Positions 15,522-24,845 of a DNA stretch of 62,341 nucleotides are shown here, one piece after another. A model generated the notes under the pieces. That model did not search any database. It saw only the letters and a list, made by a program, of their open reading frames with translations, and was not told the DNA's origin. The number at the start of each line of letters is the position of its first letter. Position 1 is the first letter of the stretch. Both the position numbers and the translations under genes were made by a program. The DNA is taken from positions 1-62,341 of the forward strand of contig CASFRF010000089.1 in the NCBI GenBank assembly GCA_949297015.1, in the 5' to 3' direction. The DNA comes from an uncultured bacterium (GTDB lineage: Bacteria > Verrucomicrobiota > Lentisphaeria > Victivallales > Victivallaceae).

Positions 15522-16856
15522 TTACTTCTTCTTCATCTTACGAATTTCCGCCTTGGCCCGCCGGATGTGCTGCACCAGCGGCCGGTGCGCCGGACAGGCA
15601 TACGCGCAGGCGCCGCACTCCAGACAGTCGAGCACGTTGTTCTGCAACGCCAGATCCATCTTCCCCGACTCCGCCGCCGAAGCCAGCGAACAGGGCACCA
15701 GATTCATCGGGCAGACCTCCATGCAGCGCCCGCAGCGCAGACAGCCGGTCGATTCGTACTGCACACAGAGCCGCGGCGGCAGCAGCAGAATCCCCGAAGT
15801 GTTCTTCCAGACCATGCCGTCGAAATTCTTCTGGGCGAAACCCATCATCGGCCCGCCCAGCAGCAGTTTCCCGGGCTCCTCCCGGATGCCGCCGCAGAGC
15901 CGGACCGCCTCCAGCACCGGGGTCCCGATCCGCAGCAGCAGATTTTCGGGGTGCATCAGCGCCTCGCCGCTCACCGTCACGATCCGCTCGATCAGCGGCT
16001 TGCCCTCGCACACCGCGTCGGCGATGGCGGCGGCGGTGGCCACGTTCTGCACCACGCAGCCGGCGGCGGCGGGCAGCGCCCCCTCCGGCACCCGGCGCCC
16101 GGTCAAAGCGTAGATCAGCTGCTTTTCGGAGCCCTGCGGATAACGGGCTTCGAGCACCAGCACCTCCACGCCGTACTCCCCCGCGAACCGGTTCAGCCGG
16201 TCGATCGCATCGCGCTTGTTGTCCTCCACCCCGATCAGGGTCCGGGGGTTGCCCAGAATCTTCGAGGCGATCGCCGCGCCGGTCAGCACCCGTTCGGGCT
16301 GTTCGAGCATCAGCCGGTGATCGGCGGTCAGATACGGCTCGCACTCGGCGCCGTTGAGCACCAGAAAATCGATTTTGCAGTTCGGCGGCGGCGCCAGCTT
16401 GATCTGGGTCGGGAACGCCGCGCCGCCCATGCCGATCACGCCGCAGTCGGCGATCCGCTGCAGCAGCTCCTCGCGACTGGCGGTCTTCCAGTCCAGCGGC
16501 GGCGGCAGTTCGGTCCACTCGTCCTTGCCGTCGGCGGTCAGTTTGAGGGTCGAAACCATGGCCCCGGTGGGGCCCGGCGTCTCCAGAAATTCGGCGACCT
16601 TGCCGCTGGTCGGAGCGTGAATCGCCGAGGAGACCTTTCCCCCGGGCGTCGCCAGCAGCTGCCCCTTTTTCACCTCGTCGCCGACCTTGACCACCCAGCT
16701 CGGGGGCGCCCCGATGTTCTGGGGCAGCGCCACGAAGTAGTTCTCCAGCAGCGGCGCGCGGCGCACCGGCAGTTCGCGCGACAGGCTTTTGCCGTCATTG
16801 GCGGGGTGAATGCCGCGCCCGAAGGTGCGGACCGGACACTTGTAACTGTCACTCAT
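15522..16856 (-). CDS. rnfC: Rnf complex subunit C (NADH/FMN, two [4Fe-4S])
   Basis: A 444-residue peripheral subunit that takes NAD(H). The N-terminal barrel-sandwich part (GRGIHPANDGK) leads to the Rossmann-like region with GMGGAAFPTQIKL and NGAECEPYLTAD, then SLBB-type segments. Two C-terminal [4Fe-4S] clusters follow, CLRCGRCMEVCP and CLECGACAYACP. ATG at 16856 gives the conserved start MSDSYKCPVRTFGRG and overlaps the end of rnfB by 8 bp. The C-terminal extension seen in some gamma-proteobacterial RnfC proteins is missing. Confidence 0.95.
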   Translation of the reverse strand: MSDSYKCPVRTFGRGIHPANDGKSLSRELPVRRAPLLENYFVALPQNIGAPPSWVVKVGDEVKKGQLLATPGGKVSSAIHAPTSGKVAEFLETPGPTGAMVSTLKLTADGKDEWTELPPPLDWKTASREELLQRIADCGVIGMGGAAFPTQIKLAPPPNCKIDFLVLNGAECEPYLTADHRLMLEQPERVLTGAAIASKILGNPRTLIGVEDNKRDAIDRLNRFAGEYGVEVLVLEARYPQGSEKQLIYALTGRRVPEGALPAAAGCVVQNVATAAAIADAVCEGKPLIERIVTVSGEALMHPENLLLRIGTPVLEAVRLCGGIREEPGKLLLGGPMMGFAQKNFDGMVWKNTSGILLLPPRLCVQYESTGCLRCGRCMEVCPMNLVPCSLASAAESGKMDLALQNNVLDCLECGACAYACPAHRPLVQHIRRAKAEIRKMKKK

Positions 16857-17682
16857 GGGCTTCTTTGCGCTCCTGTTCCAGATGTCCGGAGACGCTGCGC
16901 AGACACTTGGTCGGGCAGCCGATCGCCTCGACCAGTTCCGGCGTCGGCAAGGTACCGGACGAATACTTGACCCGGGCCAGATTGTTGACCACTTCAAAGG
17001 AGTCGGGCGACTGCCGCTCACACTTGCGGCAGCCCAGACACGGCGAAGCGCAGTTCTTGCGCTTGACCGCCGCCCGGGCCGGCGAATTGCAGTAGACGTG
17101 AACCTGGGCCGAGGCCGGCACCAGCGTAATCAGGCCGCGCGGACAGACCGACACGCACTTGCCGCAGCCGACGCAGAGTTCCGGATGCACCACCGCCAGA
17201 TTCTTGAGCATTTCGATGGCGCCGAAGGGACAGGCCCGGGCGCAGCTGGAGAGCCCCAGACAGCCGTAGTTGCAGCTCTTGGGCCCGCCGCCGACCAGCG
17301 CCGCCGAGGCGCAGTCGGAGACGCCGTTGTAGTTGACCGCCACCTTGGTGTGCAGCGCGTCGCCGTTGCAGCGGACCACCGCCACCTTCTTTTCCGCGAC
17401 TCCGGGGTCGATCCCCAGCAGCGAGGACATCGACGCGATCGCCTCGCGCGACGAGACCGGGCAGTCGCTCGGTTTGGCCTCTCCGGCCACGATCGCCCGG
17501 GCCAGATCGGCGCAGCCGGCCTTGCCGCAGCCGCCGCAGTTGGCGTTGGGCAGCAGTTCGATCAGCAGTTCCACCCGCGGATCGTGCGCCACCCGGAAGA
17601 AGCGCGCCGCCAGCGCGATCACCACTCCGAGAATCCCCCCGGTCACGCCCATCAGCAGGACCGCAGCCTCCAATGTATTCAT
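16849..17682 (-). CDS. rnfB: Rnf complex subunit B (ferredoxin-type)
   Basis: A 277-residue iron-sulfur subunit that receives electrons from ferredoxin. It has an N-terminal membrane helix (residues 6-28), the Fe-S/CxxCx4C region CGGCGKAGC with a following Cys, then CNYGCLGLSSCARACP and CVGCGKCVSVCP ferredoxin motifs. A further Cys-rich C-terminus (CLGCRKCERQSP) may hold one more cluster. It starts 14 bp after rnfA. Confidence 0.95.
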   Translation of the reverse strand: MNTLEAAVLLMGVTGGILGVVIALAARFFRVAHDPRVELLIELLPNANCGGCGKAGCADLARAIVAGEAKPSDCPVSSREAIASMSSLLGIDPGVAEKKVAVVRCNGDALHTKVAVNYNGVSDCASAALVGGGPKSCNYGCLGLSSCARACPFGAIEMLKNLAVVHPELCVGCGKCVSVCPRGLITLVPASAQVHVYCNSPARAAVKRKNCASPCLGCRKCERQSPDSFEVVNNLARVKYSSGTLPTPELVEAIGCPTKCLRSVSGHLEQERKEAHE

Positions 17683-17696
17683 TCTCTATCTCCTCC

Positions 17697-18296
17697 TCAG
17701 CAGAGCCCGGAAAAACCGATGAAGACCATGGCCAGAATCCCGGCGGTGATCAGCGCGATCGCCGTCCCCTGGAACGGGCGCGGAATATCGGCCAGTTCCA
17801 GCCGTTCGCGCAGGCTCGAGAACAGCACCAGCGCCAGCGCAAACCCCACGCCCGAAAAGAACCCGAACAGGGTCGACTTGAAGACGCTGTACTGCATCTG
17901 GGCGCCCAGCGTGGCCGAGCCCAGCACCGCGCAGTTGGTGGTGATCAGCGGCAGATAGATGCCCAGTGCCCGGTAGAGCACCGGACTGATCTTCTGCAAT
18001 ACGATCTCAATGATCTGCACCAGCGCCGCAATCACCAGAATGAAGATCAGAATCTGGAGAAAGGTGAGGTCGAACCGCTTCTCCCCCCAGCGGAAATTCA
18101 GCAGATACTGATTGATCGCCGCGGTGATCGCGCAGGCGATGGTCATCACAAAGATCACCGCCCCCGACATCCCCAGCGCCGTCCCCAGCCGTTTGGAGAC
18201 GCCCAGAAAGGGACAGATCCCCAGAAAGCGGGCCAGCACAAAGTTGTAGACCAGCACCGCGCCCAGAGCCAGTTTCACATACTCCAGATATTCCAT
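17697..18296 (-). CDS. rnfA: Rnf complex subunit A
   Basis: A 199-residue integral membrane subunit with six helices and the family landmarks NFVLARFLGICPFLGVSK, LQILIFILVIAALVQIIE, and LGIYLPLITTNCAVLGSA. ATG at 18296 gives the standard RnfA start. It is the promoter-proximal gene of an ABCDGE-ordered operon, the order best known from gamma-proteobacterial rnf/rsx clusters. The complex links reduced ferredoxin oxidation to NAD+ reduction and Na+ or H+ export. Confidence 0.95.
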   Translation of the reverse strand: MEYLEYVKLALGAVLVYNFVLARFLGICPFLGVSKRLGTALGMSGAVIFVMTIACAITAAINQYLLNFRWGEKRFDLTFLQILIFILVIAALVQIIEIVLQKISPVLYRALGIYLPLITTNCAVLGSATLGAQMQYSVFKSTLFGFFSGVGFALALVLFSSLRERLELADIPRPFQGTAIALITAGILAMVFIGFSGLC

Positions 18297-18341
18297 AAGC
18301 CGCCGTATTCCTCCGTTGGTTGACCGACCGTGAAAGTTATT

Positions 18342-18369
18342 AATGTACTCCCGATTCCGGTTTTTGCAA
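18342..18369 (-). promoter_or_regulatory. predicted promoter of rnfABCDGE
   Basis: TTGCAA, 16-bp spacer, TACATT on the minus strand, in the 83-bp gap after the protease gene. Its -35 is only about 11 bp from the protease stop. Confidence 0.45.
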
Positions 18370-18379
18370 GACCCGACGT

Positions 18380-20530
18380 TTACTTCTGCTTCCCGTCGCC
18401 GAGTTTCAGCGCCGCATAATCGGCCGCGATGCGCTCGGCCTCTTGCAGCACCGCATCGTGCCGCCACTTCTTCCGCCGGTCCGCCAGGGTTTCGGGCTCC
18501 TCGCCGCTCTCCTCCTCCACCGCGGCGGCGGCCTCCTTGTTCCGCAGGTACTCCGCGTAACGCTTCTGCTCGTTCAGAGAGATCTTCTTGCGGTCCTTGT
18601 TCTGCCGGAAGTAGTCGATGTTCTTCAACAGCTTTTGATATTCAGGATCGGCGGCGATCCGCTTTTCGGAGGCGCGTTTGAGCTCCGGCAGCAGCTCCGG
18701 CAGCTGCCGGTCGTACTTCTCGTAACGCAGCCCCGGCACCGAATCCCAGGGCAGATGGTAGTCGCTGAACAACTCCCCGATCTCCATCTCCTCGGTCAGC
18801 GACGGCAACTGAATGTCGGGAGTCACCCCCAGCTGCTGGACCGAACCGCCCGCGATCCGGTAGAACATCGCCGTCTCGTAGGTGGTCGAGCCGGCCGGAA
18901 ACGGCGGATTGCCGGAGTAGCGGATCAGCCGTTCCAGCGGCATCACATCCAGCACCGTCCCCTTGCCGAAGGTCCGCGAATCCCCGACCACCAGCCCCCG
19001 CTGGTAGTCCTTGATCGCCCCCGCGAAGATCTCCGAGGCCGAGGCCGAAAGTTTATTGGTCAACACCACCAGCGGCCCGGAGTAACTGACCGAGGGATCC
19101 TCATCCTCCTGCACCTGGCACTCCCGGTCGCTGCTCTGCACCTGCACCACCGGTCCGGTCCCGATGAACAATCCCGTCAGACTGATCGCCTCCGGCAAAC
19201 TCCCGCCGCCGTTGTTGCGCAGATCCAGCACCACCGCGTCGACGCCCTGCTTCCGGAAGTCCAGCAGCAGCTTTTTGACGTCCCGCGAGCAGCTCCGGAA
19301 ATCCGGATCCCCCCGAAACGCCCCTTCAAAATCCATGTAGAAACTGGGCAGATCGATCACCCCGATCCGCCGCTTCACGCCCCGGGAATCGGTCACTTCG
19401 CGGATCTCCCCCTGCGCTGCGCTGTCTTTGAGCTCGATCTTCTCGCGCACCAGCGTGACCAGTTCCGGCGCGGCCTGCCGCCCCTTGGCGCCGGGCAGCA
19501 CGGTCAGCGTCACTTTGCTTCCGGCCGGACCGCGGATCAGCTTGACCGCGTTCGACACGCTCATATCGATCACATCGACCGGCTTGCCGTGCTCCTGCGC
19601 CACGGCGATGATCCGGTCCTCCGCGTGCAGTTTTCCGGAGCGGTCGGCCGGACCGCCCGGCACGATTTCGACGATCTTGATGTAGCCGTCGTCGCTGGTC
19701 AGCGTCGCGCCGATCCCGGTCAGCGACAGACTCATGCTGATTTCAAAATCCTCATCCAGCTGGGGCGGGGCGTAGCGCGAATGCGGGCCGTAGACCTGGG
19801 CCAGCGCCGAAAGGTACAGCCCCAGAATATCCAGCTTGCCCTGCTGGTCGATTTGATTTTGCAGATCCCGCAGCCGTTTGAGAATCCGCTCCTCGGAGCT
19901 GCCGCTGTCCCACAACGCCCGCACCGCCTCCAGATCGGTCTCCGCGGCCGAATCTTTCTTCTCAGGCTTCTCCTTCTTCTCCTCGGAGGCCTCGGCCAGC
20001 GACCGCCGGAACAGCCGATCGGTCAGCACGTCGTTCTTGAGCTTGAGTTCCCAGAGCCGGTGCAGCTCCTGCTCATCGGCCGGACGCGGCGCCTCGCGCC
20101 GATCCACTTCCAACTCCTCGTCGAGCGTGAAATCGAACGGTTTCTTCAGCCGCTCCTCGGCGAAACGGTGATACTCGGTGAAGCGTTTCCGGTACCGGTC
20201 GTAGAGGGCAAAGGCGAATGCCGCGTCCCCCTGCAGCAGCCGGGCAGCCAGCGTCGCCCGGTAGGGTGCGAACTCCTGCTCATCCCCCTGCGTAAAGTAA
20301 TATTTCCCGGGATCGAGCGTCTTGAAATATTCGTCGAAGATCTGCCCCGACATCGCCCCGTTCAGCGGCTGCTGCCGGTAGTGGTTGCGCGACAGAATCT
20401 CCGCGGTCAGTCGGGTGATCAACCGGATCCGCTCCTGCTCCGTGGGTTCCTCCGCTGCCGGAGCGGTCAGCAGCGTAATTCCGAAAATCAACGCCGCGAT
20501 ACCGAATCGCAGCCATTTGCGCATCTTCAT
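18380..20530 (-). CDS. prc: carboxy-terminal processing (tail-specific) protease
   Basis: A 716-residue periplasmic serine protease of family S41. It has a signal peptide (LRFGIAALIFGITLLTAPAA), a long N-terminal Prc/TSP region, a PDZ domain (GIGATLTSDDGYIKIVEIVPGGPADRSG split around residues 265-295) and the protease core with VVLDLRNNGGGSLPEA. The Ser-Lys dyad region is NKLSASASEIF and TFGKGT. Length and order match E. coli Prc rather than short CtpA. It degrades or trims envelope proteins and cell-wall hydrolases in other bacteria. ATG at 20530 is preferred because GAGGGG lies close upstream. Confidence 0.9.
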   Translation of the reverse strand: MKMRKWLRFGIAALIFGITLLTAPAAEEPTEQERIRLITRLTAEILSRNHYRQQPLNGAMSGQIFDEYFKTLDPGKYYFTQGDEQEFAPYRATLAARLLQGDAAFAFALYDRYRKRFTEYHRFAEERLKKPFDFTLDEELEVDRREAPRPADEQELHRLWELKLKNDVLTDRLFRRSLAEASEEKKEKPEKKDSAAETDLEAVRALWDSGSSEERILKRLRDLQNQIDQQGKLDILGLYLSALAQVYGPHSRYAPPQLDEDFEISMSLSLTGIGATLTSDDGYIKIVEIVPGGPADRSGKLHAEDRIIAVAQEHGKPVDVIDMSVSNAVKLIRGPAGSKVTLTVLPGAKGRQAAPELVTLVREKIELKDSAAQGEIREVTDSRGVKRRIGVIDLPSFYMDFEGAFRGDPDFRSCSRDVKKLLLDFRKQGVDAVVLDLRNNGGGSLPEAISLTGLFIGTGPVVQVQSSDRECQVQEDEDPSVSYSGPLVVLTNKLSASASEIFAGAIKDYQRGLVVGDSRTFGKGTVLDVMPLERLIRYSGNPPFPAGSTTYETAMFYRIAGGSVQQLGVTPDIQLPSLTEEMEIGELFSDYHLPWDSVPGLRYEKYDRQLPELLPELKRASEKRIAADPEYQKLLKNIDYFRQNKDRKKISLNEQKRYAEYLRNKEAAAAVEEESGEEPETLADRRKKWRHDAVLQEAERIAADYAALKLGDGKQK

Positions 20531-20597
20531 AGCACCCCTCATCTCGTGGCTCTGGCATCATCGAACGCCGGGTTCTGCCCGGCCAATGCCTTTCGGA

Positions 20598-20626
20598 AAT
20601 ATAACCCGATAATCCCCTGATTGCAA
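20598..20626 (-). promoter_or_regulatory. predicted promoter of prc
   Basis: TTGCAA, 17-bp spacer, TATATT on the minus strand. Start expected near 20591, giving a leader of about 60 nt. Confidence 0.55.
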
Positions 20627-20635
20627 TACTTTTTT

Positions 20636-20663
20636 TTGAAAATGACCCGGAAAATGCTATATT
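20636..20663 (+). promoter_or_regulatory. predicted promoter of the debranching enzyme gene
   Basis: TTGAAA, 16-bp spacer, TATATT. Start expected near 20670. GGAAGGGAG at about 20680 is the ribosome site. It lies back to back with the prc promoter. Confidence 0.55.
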
Positions 20664-20697
20664 ACGATATGAGCTTTTTGGAAGGGAGCCCATCCGA

Positions 20698-23600
20698 ATG
20701 AAACAACATGTGCAGCCCGACCGCCGGATTTTCTATGCCGGAGAGTGGATCACCATCCGGCTGGAGACCTCCGGACGCCCCGGACAGGCGCTGTTCCGCA
20801 CCAACCTCGGCGGCGCCGCCCGGCGCCGCGCCGAACTGATCGCCGAGGTGGAGGAGCAGCGACCGCCCTCCGGGCGCGACTGGAGTGATTATCCGATGCC
20901 GGAGGTCGCTCCCGGCGTTTACGAGCTGGCGCTGCCGTTCACCGAAGTCGGCGTCTTCGCCGGAAAATGCTGTTTCCGCCCCGCCGCCGGAGGCCCCCTG
21001 GAATGGCCCGGGGGCGACAACTTCCAGTTCAAAGTCGAACCGGCCCGCAACGTGGCGGCAAATCTCCTGTACTGCGCCTTCGTCCGCCAATTCCGCCCCG
21101 AACCGGGACCGGAGGCGGCGCCGGAACAGCTCGAACAGCTGGACCGCGCCGGCTATACGGTCATCCCCCCCTCGGGCACCTTCCGGGAACTCGGCCGGAG
21201 ACTCGACTTCATCTTCGACCGCCTCGGCTGCCGGATTCTGCAGCTGCTCCCCATCCACCCCACCCCCACCGTCTACGCCCGGATGGGGCGGTTCGGCAGC
21301 CCCTTTGCCGCGCTGGACTACTTTGCGGTCGATCCGGCCCTGGCCGAATTCGATCCCCGGGCCACCCCGCTGGAGCAGTTTCAGGAGCTGGTCTCGGGGG
21401 TTCACGCCCGGGGCGGAAGATTGTTTCTGGACATTCCGGTGAACCACACCGGCTGGGCTTCGAAGCTCCAGAACGATCACCCCGAATTCTTTGATCGGAA
21501 ACCGGACGGCACCTTCGTCTCCCCCGGCGCCTGGGGCGTCACTTGGGAGGACCTGTGCCGACTCGACTATCATCGGCCCGGCGTGTTTGAACTGATGGCC
21601 CGGGTCTTTCTGCACTGGTGCCGCCACGGCGTCGACGGCTTCCGCTGTGACGCCGGGTACATGATTCCGGCCGCCGCCTGGCGCTATCTGGTGGCCCGGG
21701 TCCGGCGCGAATACCCCGACACCGTGTTTCTGCTCGAAGGACTCGGCGGCCTCAAATCCGTCCAGAACGAACTGCTCGGCAGCGAAGGGCTGGACTGGGC
21801 CTACTCCGAGCTCTTCCAGAACTACACCGGCGACCAGATCCGCGCCTATTTCCCGGAGACCGTCGAAACCTCCCGTCGTCACGGCCTGCTGATCCACTTC
21901 GCCGAAACCCACGACAATCTCCGGCTGGCCGCCACTTCGCCCGCCTACGCCCGGATGCGCTGCGCCCTGTGCGCTTTGCTCTCCGAAAACGGCGCGTTCG
22001 GCTTTGCCAACGGCGTCGAATTCTACGCCGACCGCCGGATCGATGTCCACGGCGCCCCGCCGCTGAACTGGAACGCCACCCCCAACCAGGTCCCGGAACT
22101 GCGGCAACTCAATCTGCTGCTGGCACACCACCCGGCGTTTCAGGCCGGAGCCGAGGTGCGGCTGCTCCGCGCCCGCACCACCAACCCGGTGACGGCGCTG
22201 CGGACCGCCCCCGGAACCGAACCGGTGCTGGTGCTGGTCAATCTCGATACCGACCGACCCGCCACCGCCGCCTGGGACGCCGCCGACTTCAACTTCAGCG
22301 CGCTCTTCGACCTCCTGACCGGCCGCCGGATTGACCTTGCCGGAGCGGACGGCGCCCCGCAGCTGACCCTGGCCCCGGGCGAGGCGCTGGCCCTCTCCCC
22401 CGGCCGCTTCGACCCCGAACTCCCCGGCGAACCGGAGCGGGTTCTGGCCCAGCGGGCCGCCGCCATGGCCGCCGAACTGTGGAGCAAATTCAACGCGCCC
22501 GGCCGCTGCACCGCCGCCGAGGCCGCCGCCTTCGGCCCCGAACTCCGGCGCGATCCCGAGGCGTTTCTGCGCCGGGCCACCGGGCGGGAGCTGCCCCCCG
22601 TGGTCCGCTTCCGGCTGCCGGTGGATGAGACGCGCGAACTGCCCGTTCCGCCGGGCAGCGTGCTGCTGCTGCGCGCCGCCGAACCCTTCCGGGCCGAACT
22701 CCGGTGCGGCGCGGAAACCCGCCGGGTGCTGCTTGGTTTGCCCGCCGCGACGGGCGGTTCCTTCTGTGCCGTGCCGCTGACCGGCGAACCTGCGGGCCGG
22801 CTTGAACTGCACTTTGAGCTCTACACCGCGGATGGGCTGCGCCGGGGAGTCGGCCACCTGCGGCTGCTCCCTCCCCCGCCCCGGCAGCTGCCCACGACCC
22901 TTCCCCGCAGCCGCATTTCCGAACACCATTTCGCCTTCGCCACCAATCAGCTCGGCGGCCTCACCCAGACCCGGGCCCGCTGGAGCGAACTCTACAGCAA
23001 GTACGACGCCTTGCTGGCGGCGAACGTCGAAACCGAGTTTCCCGCCGACCGCCGCGTGCTCTTCACCCGCTGCCGCTGCTGGCTGGTGGTCAACGACTAT
23101 TCGTATGAACTCGACGCCCGGTATCTGGAGACCTTCACCGGATCGCCGGACAACCGGGCCTGCTGGCGTTTTCTGGTCCCGGCCGGGCGCGGACACCGGG
23201 TCCCGGTCGAAATCGAACTGGCCGGAGCCTTCGACCGCGACGCCGTTGCACTGATCTTCCGCCGTCCGCCGCCCCCCACGAAACTCACCGGCGCCCTCGA
23301 TCCGGACGAAAAAATCCGGCTGATCCTGCGCCCCGACCTGGAGGATCGCCCCAACCACGAACTGACCAAAGCCTACACCGGGCCGGAAACCCGCTTCCCC
23401 GGCGCCGTCACCCCCCGCCCCGCGGGCTTCCGCTTCCAGCCCGGAACCACCCCGCTGGAACTCGAACTCCCCGGCGGCCGCTACGTCCCCCAGCCCGAGT
23501 GGCACTACCAGATCCAGCTGCCGCTGGAAAAACGCTACGGGCAGGACCACGCCACCGACCTGTTCAGCCCCGGCTACTTTGAGTTTGAACTGGCCGAAGG

Positions 23601-24843
23601 CGACTCCCGCACCCTCACCGCCATCGCCGGAACCGCCCCCGACACTCCGCGCTTCCCGGACTGCTCCCGGTCGCTCCCCGCAGTCTGCCCCGCGCTGGAC
23701 GCCCTCAAGGCCGGACTCCGGCACTTCGTGGTCAAACGCGACCACTGGAAAACCGTCATCGCCGGCTACCCCTGGTTCCTGGACTGGGGTCGCGACACCT
23801 TTATCGCCCTGCGCGGCCTCCTCGCCGCCGGCTATCTCAACGAAACCGGCGAAGTCATCCGCCAGTTCGCCTCCTTCGAGGACCGCGGCACCATCCCCAA
23901 CGTCATCCGCGGTCGCGATACCGGCAACCGCGACACCAGCGACGCCCCCCTCTGGCTGATCCGCATCGTCCGCGAATACGTGGAACAGACCGGCGAACGC
24001 AAAATCCTGCGCGCCAACTGCGGCGGCAGAACCCTCCTGACCGTCCTCAAATCCATCTGCAGCCACTATCGCAGCGGCACCCCGAACGGTATCCACATGG
24101 ATCCCGAAACCGGCCTCATCTTCAGCCCTGCCCATTTCACCTGGATGGATACCAACTACCCCGCGGCCACCCCCCGCGAAGGCTACCCCATCGAAATCCA
24201 GGCCCTGTGGTTCTCCGCCCTCGAATTTCTGGGCGACCATCAACTGGCCGCCACCGTCCAGCACCAGATCCATGACCGCTTCTACCGACCGGAACTGGGC
24301 TTCCTCGCAGATTGCCTCCACGGCCCCGACCTCGTCCCCGACGACCACCTGCGCCCCAATCAGCTCTTCGCCCTCACCCTCGGCGCCGTCACCGACCCCG
24401 AAATCCGCCGCTCCGTCCTCGCCCAAACCTCGCTGCTGCTGATCCCCGGAGCCATCCGTACCCTCGATTCCCAACCCGTCCGCTACGAACTCCCCGTCTG
24501 GCGCGACGGCGTTTTGCTCAACAACCCGAAACAACCCTACCGCGGCCGCTACGAAGGCCCCGAGGATACCTCCCGCAAAGTCGCCTACCATAACGGTACC
24601 GCCTGGTGCTGGCCCTTCCCCTCCTACGTGGAAGCCTATCTGCAAACCGCCGGCGAAAAAGGCCGCGCCTGGGCCTGCTCCCTGCTCTGGTCCATCACCC
24701 GCTACCTCGAAGACGGCGCCTTCGCCGAACTCCCCGAAGTGGCCGACGGCGACTACCCCCACGCCCCCGGCGGCTGCGGAGCCCAGGCCTGGAGCCTCTC
24801 CGAATGCTACCGGTTACTTTCTTTTCACGAGAAAAGAAAGTAA
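20698..24843 (+). CDS. bifunctional-type glycogen debranching enzyme (GH13 + GH133)
   Basis: A 1381-residue cytoplasmic protein (no signal peptide) joining two glycosidase domains. Residues about 150-600 form a GH13 alpha-amylase barrel with DIPVNHTGW, GVDGFRCDAGY (nucleophile candidate D318), LLEGLGG (acid/base candidate E347) and AETHDN (D406). Residues about 975-1375 form a GH133 amylo-alpha-1,6-glucosidase domain with WFLDWGRDTFIALRG near residue 1033 and the later GYPIEIQALWFSAL and YRGRYEGPEDTS. This is the order of eukaryotic debranching enzyme: 4-alpha-glucanotransferase, then alpha-1,6-glucosidase. The last nine residues (LLSFHEKRK) and the stop are encoded inside a palindromic repeat element. 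Confidence 0.85.
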   Translation: MKQHVQPDRRIFYAGEWITIRLETSGRPGQALFRTNLGGAARRRAELIAEVEEQRPPSGRDWSDYPMPEVAPGVYELALPFTEVGVFAGKCCFRPAAGGPLEWPGGDNFQFKVEPARNVAANLLYCAFVRQFRPEPGPEAAPEQLEQLDRAGYTVIPPSGTFRELGRRLDFIFDRLGCRILQLLPIHPTPTVYARMGRFGSPFAALDYFAVDPALAEFDPRATPLEQFQELVSGVHARGGRLFLDIPVNHTGWASKLQNDHPEFFDRKPDGTFVSPGAWGVTWEDLCRLDYHRPGVFELMARVFLHWCRHGVDGFRCDAGYMIPAAAWRYLVARVRREYPDTVFLLEGLGGLKSVQNELLGSEGLDWAYSELFQNYTGDQIRAYFPETVETSRRHGLLIHFAETHDNLRLAATSPAYARMRCALCALLSENGAFGFANGVEFYADRRIDVHGAPPLNWNATPNQVPELRQLNLLLAHHPAFQAGAEVRLLRARTTNPVTALRTAPGTEPVLVLVNLDTDRPATAAWDAADFNFSALFDLLTGRRIDLAGADGAPQLTLAPGEALALSPGRFDPELPGEPERVLAQRAAAMAAELWSKFNAPGRCTAAEAAAFGPELRRDPEAFLRRATGRELPPVVRFRLPVDETRELPVPPGSVLLLRAAEPFRAELRCGAETRRVLLGLPAATGGSFCAVPLTGEPAGRLELHFELYTADGLRRGVGHLRLLPPPPRQLPTTLPRSRISEHHFAFATNQLGGLTQTRARWSELYSKYDALLAANVETEFPADRRVLFTRCRCWLVVNDYSYELDARYLETFTGSPDNRACWRFLVPAGRGHRVPVEIELAGAFDRDAVALIFRRPPPPTKLTGALDPDEKIRLILRPDLEDRPNHELTKAYTGPETRFPGAVTPRPAGFRFQPGTTPLELELPGGRYVPQPEWHYQIQLPLEKRYGQDHATDLFSPGYFEFELAEGDSRTLTAIAGTAPDTPRFPDCSRSLPAVCPALDALKAGLRHFVVKRDHWKTVIAGYPWFLDWGRDTFIALRGLLAAGYLNETGEVIRQFASFEDRGTIPNVIRGRDTGNRDTSDAPLWLIRIVREYVEQTGERKILRANCGGRTLLTVLKSICSHYRSGTPNGIHMDPETGLIFSPAHFTWMDTNYPAATPREGYPIEIQALWFSALEFLGDHQLAATVQHQIHDRFYRPELGFLADCLHGPDLVPDDHLRPNQLFALTLGAVTDPEIRRSVLAQTSLLLIPGAIRTLDSQPVRYELPVWRDGVLLNNPKQPYRGRYEGPEDTSRKVAYHNGTAWCWPFPSYVEAYLQTAGEKGRAWACSLLWSITRYLEDGAFAELPEVADGDYPHAPGGCGAQAWSLSECYRLLSFHEKRK

Positions 24844-24845
24844 CC
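24812..24845. repeat. 15-bp-stem palindrome of a dispersed repeat family
   Basis: GGTTACTTTCTTTTC (24812-24826) pairs perfectly with GAAAAGAAAGTAACC (24831-24845) around loop ACGA. The tail AAAGAAAAGCGAGC follows. A diverged copy with the same layout lies at 60705-60745. It contains the last codons and TAA stop of the debranching enzyme gene. No T-run follows on either strand, so it is not a standard terminator. Confidence 0.8.

Noticed and set aside
20662..24762. 1366-codon minus-strand open frame opposite the debranching enzyme
   Set aside because: It is an antisense frame created by GC-rich codon use and has no recognisable domain; the plus-strand gene has clear catalytic motifs.
24812..24845. 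Rho-independent terminator after the debranching gene
   Set aside because: The stem is strong but no T-run follows on either strand.
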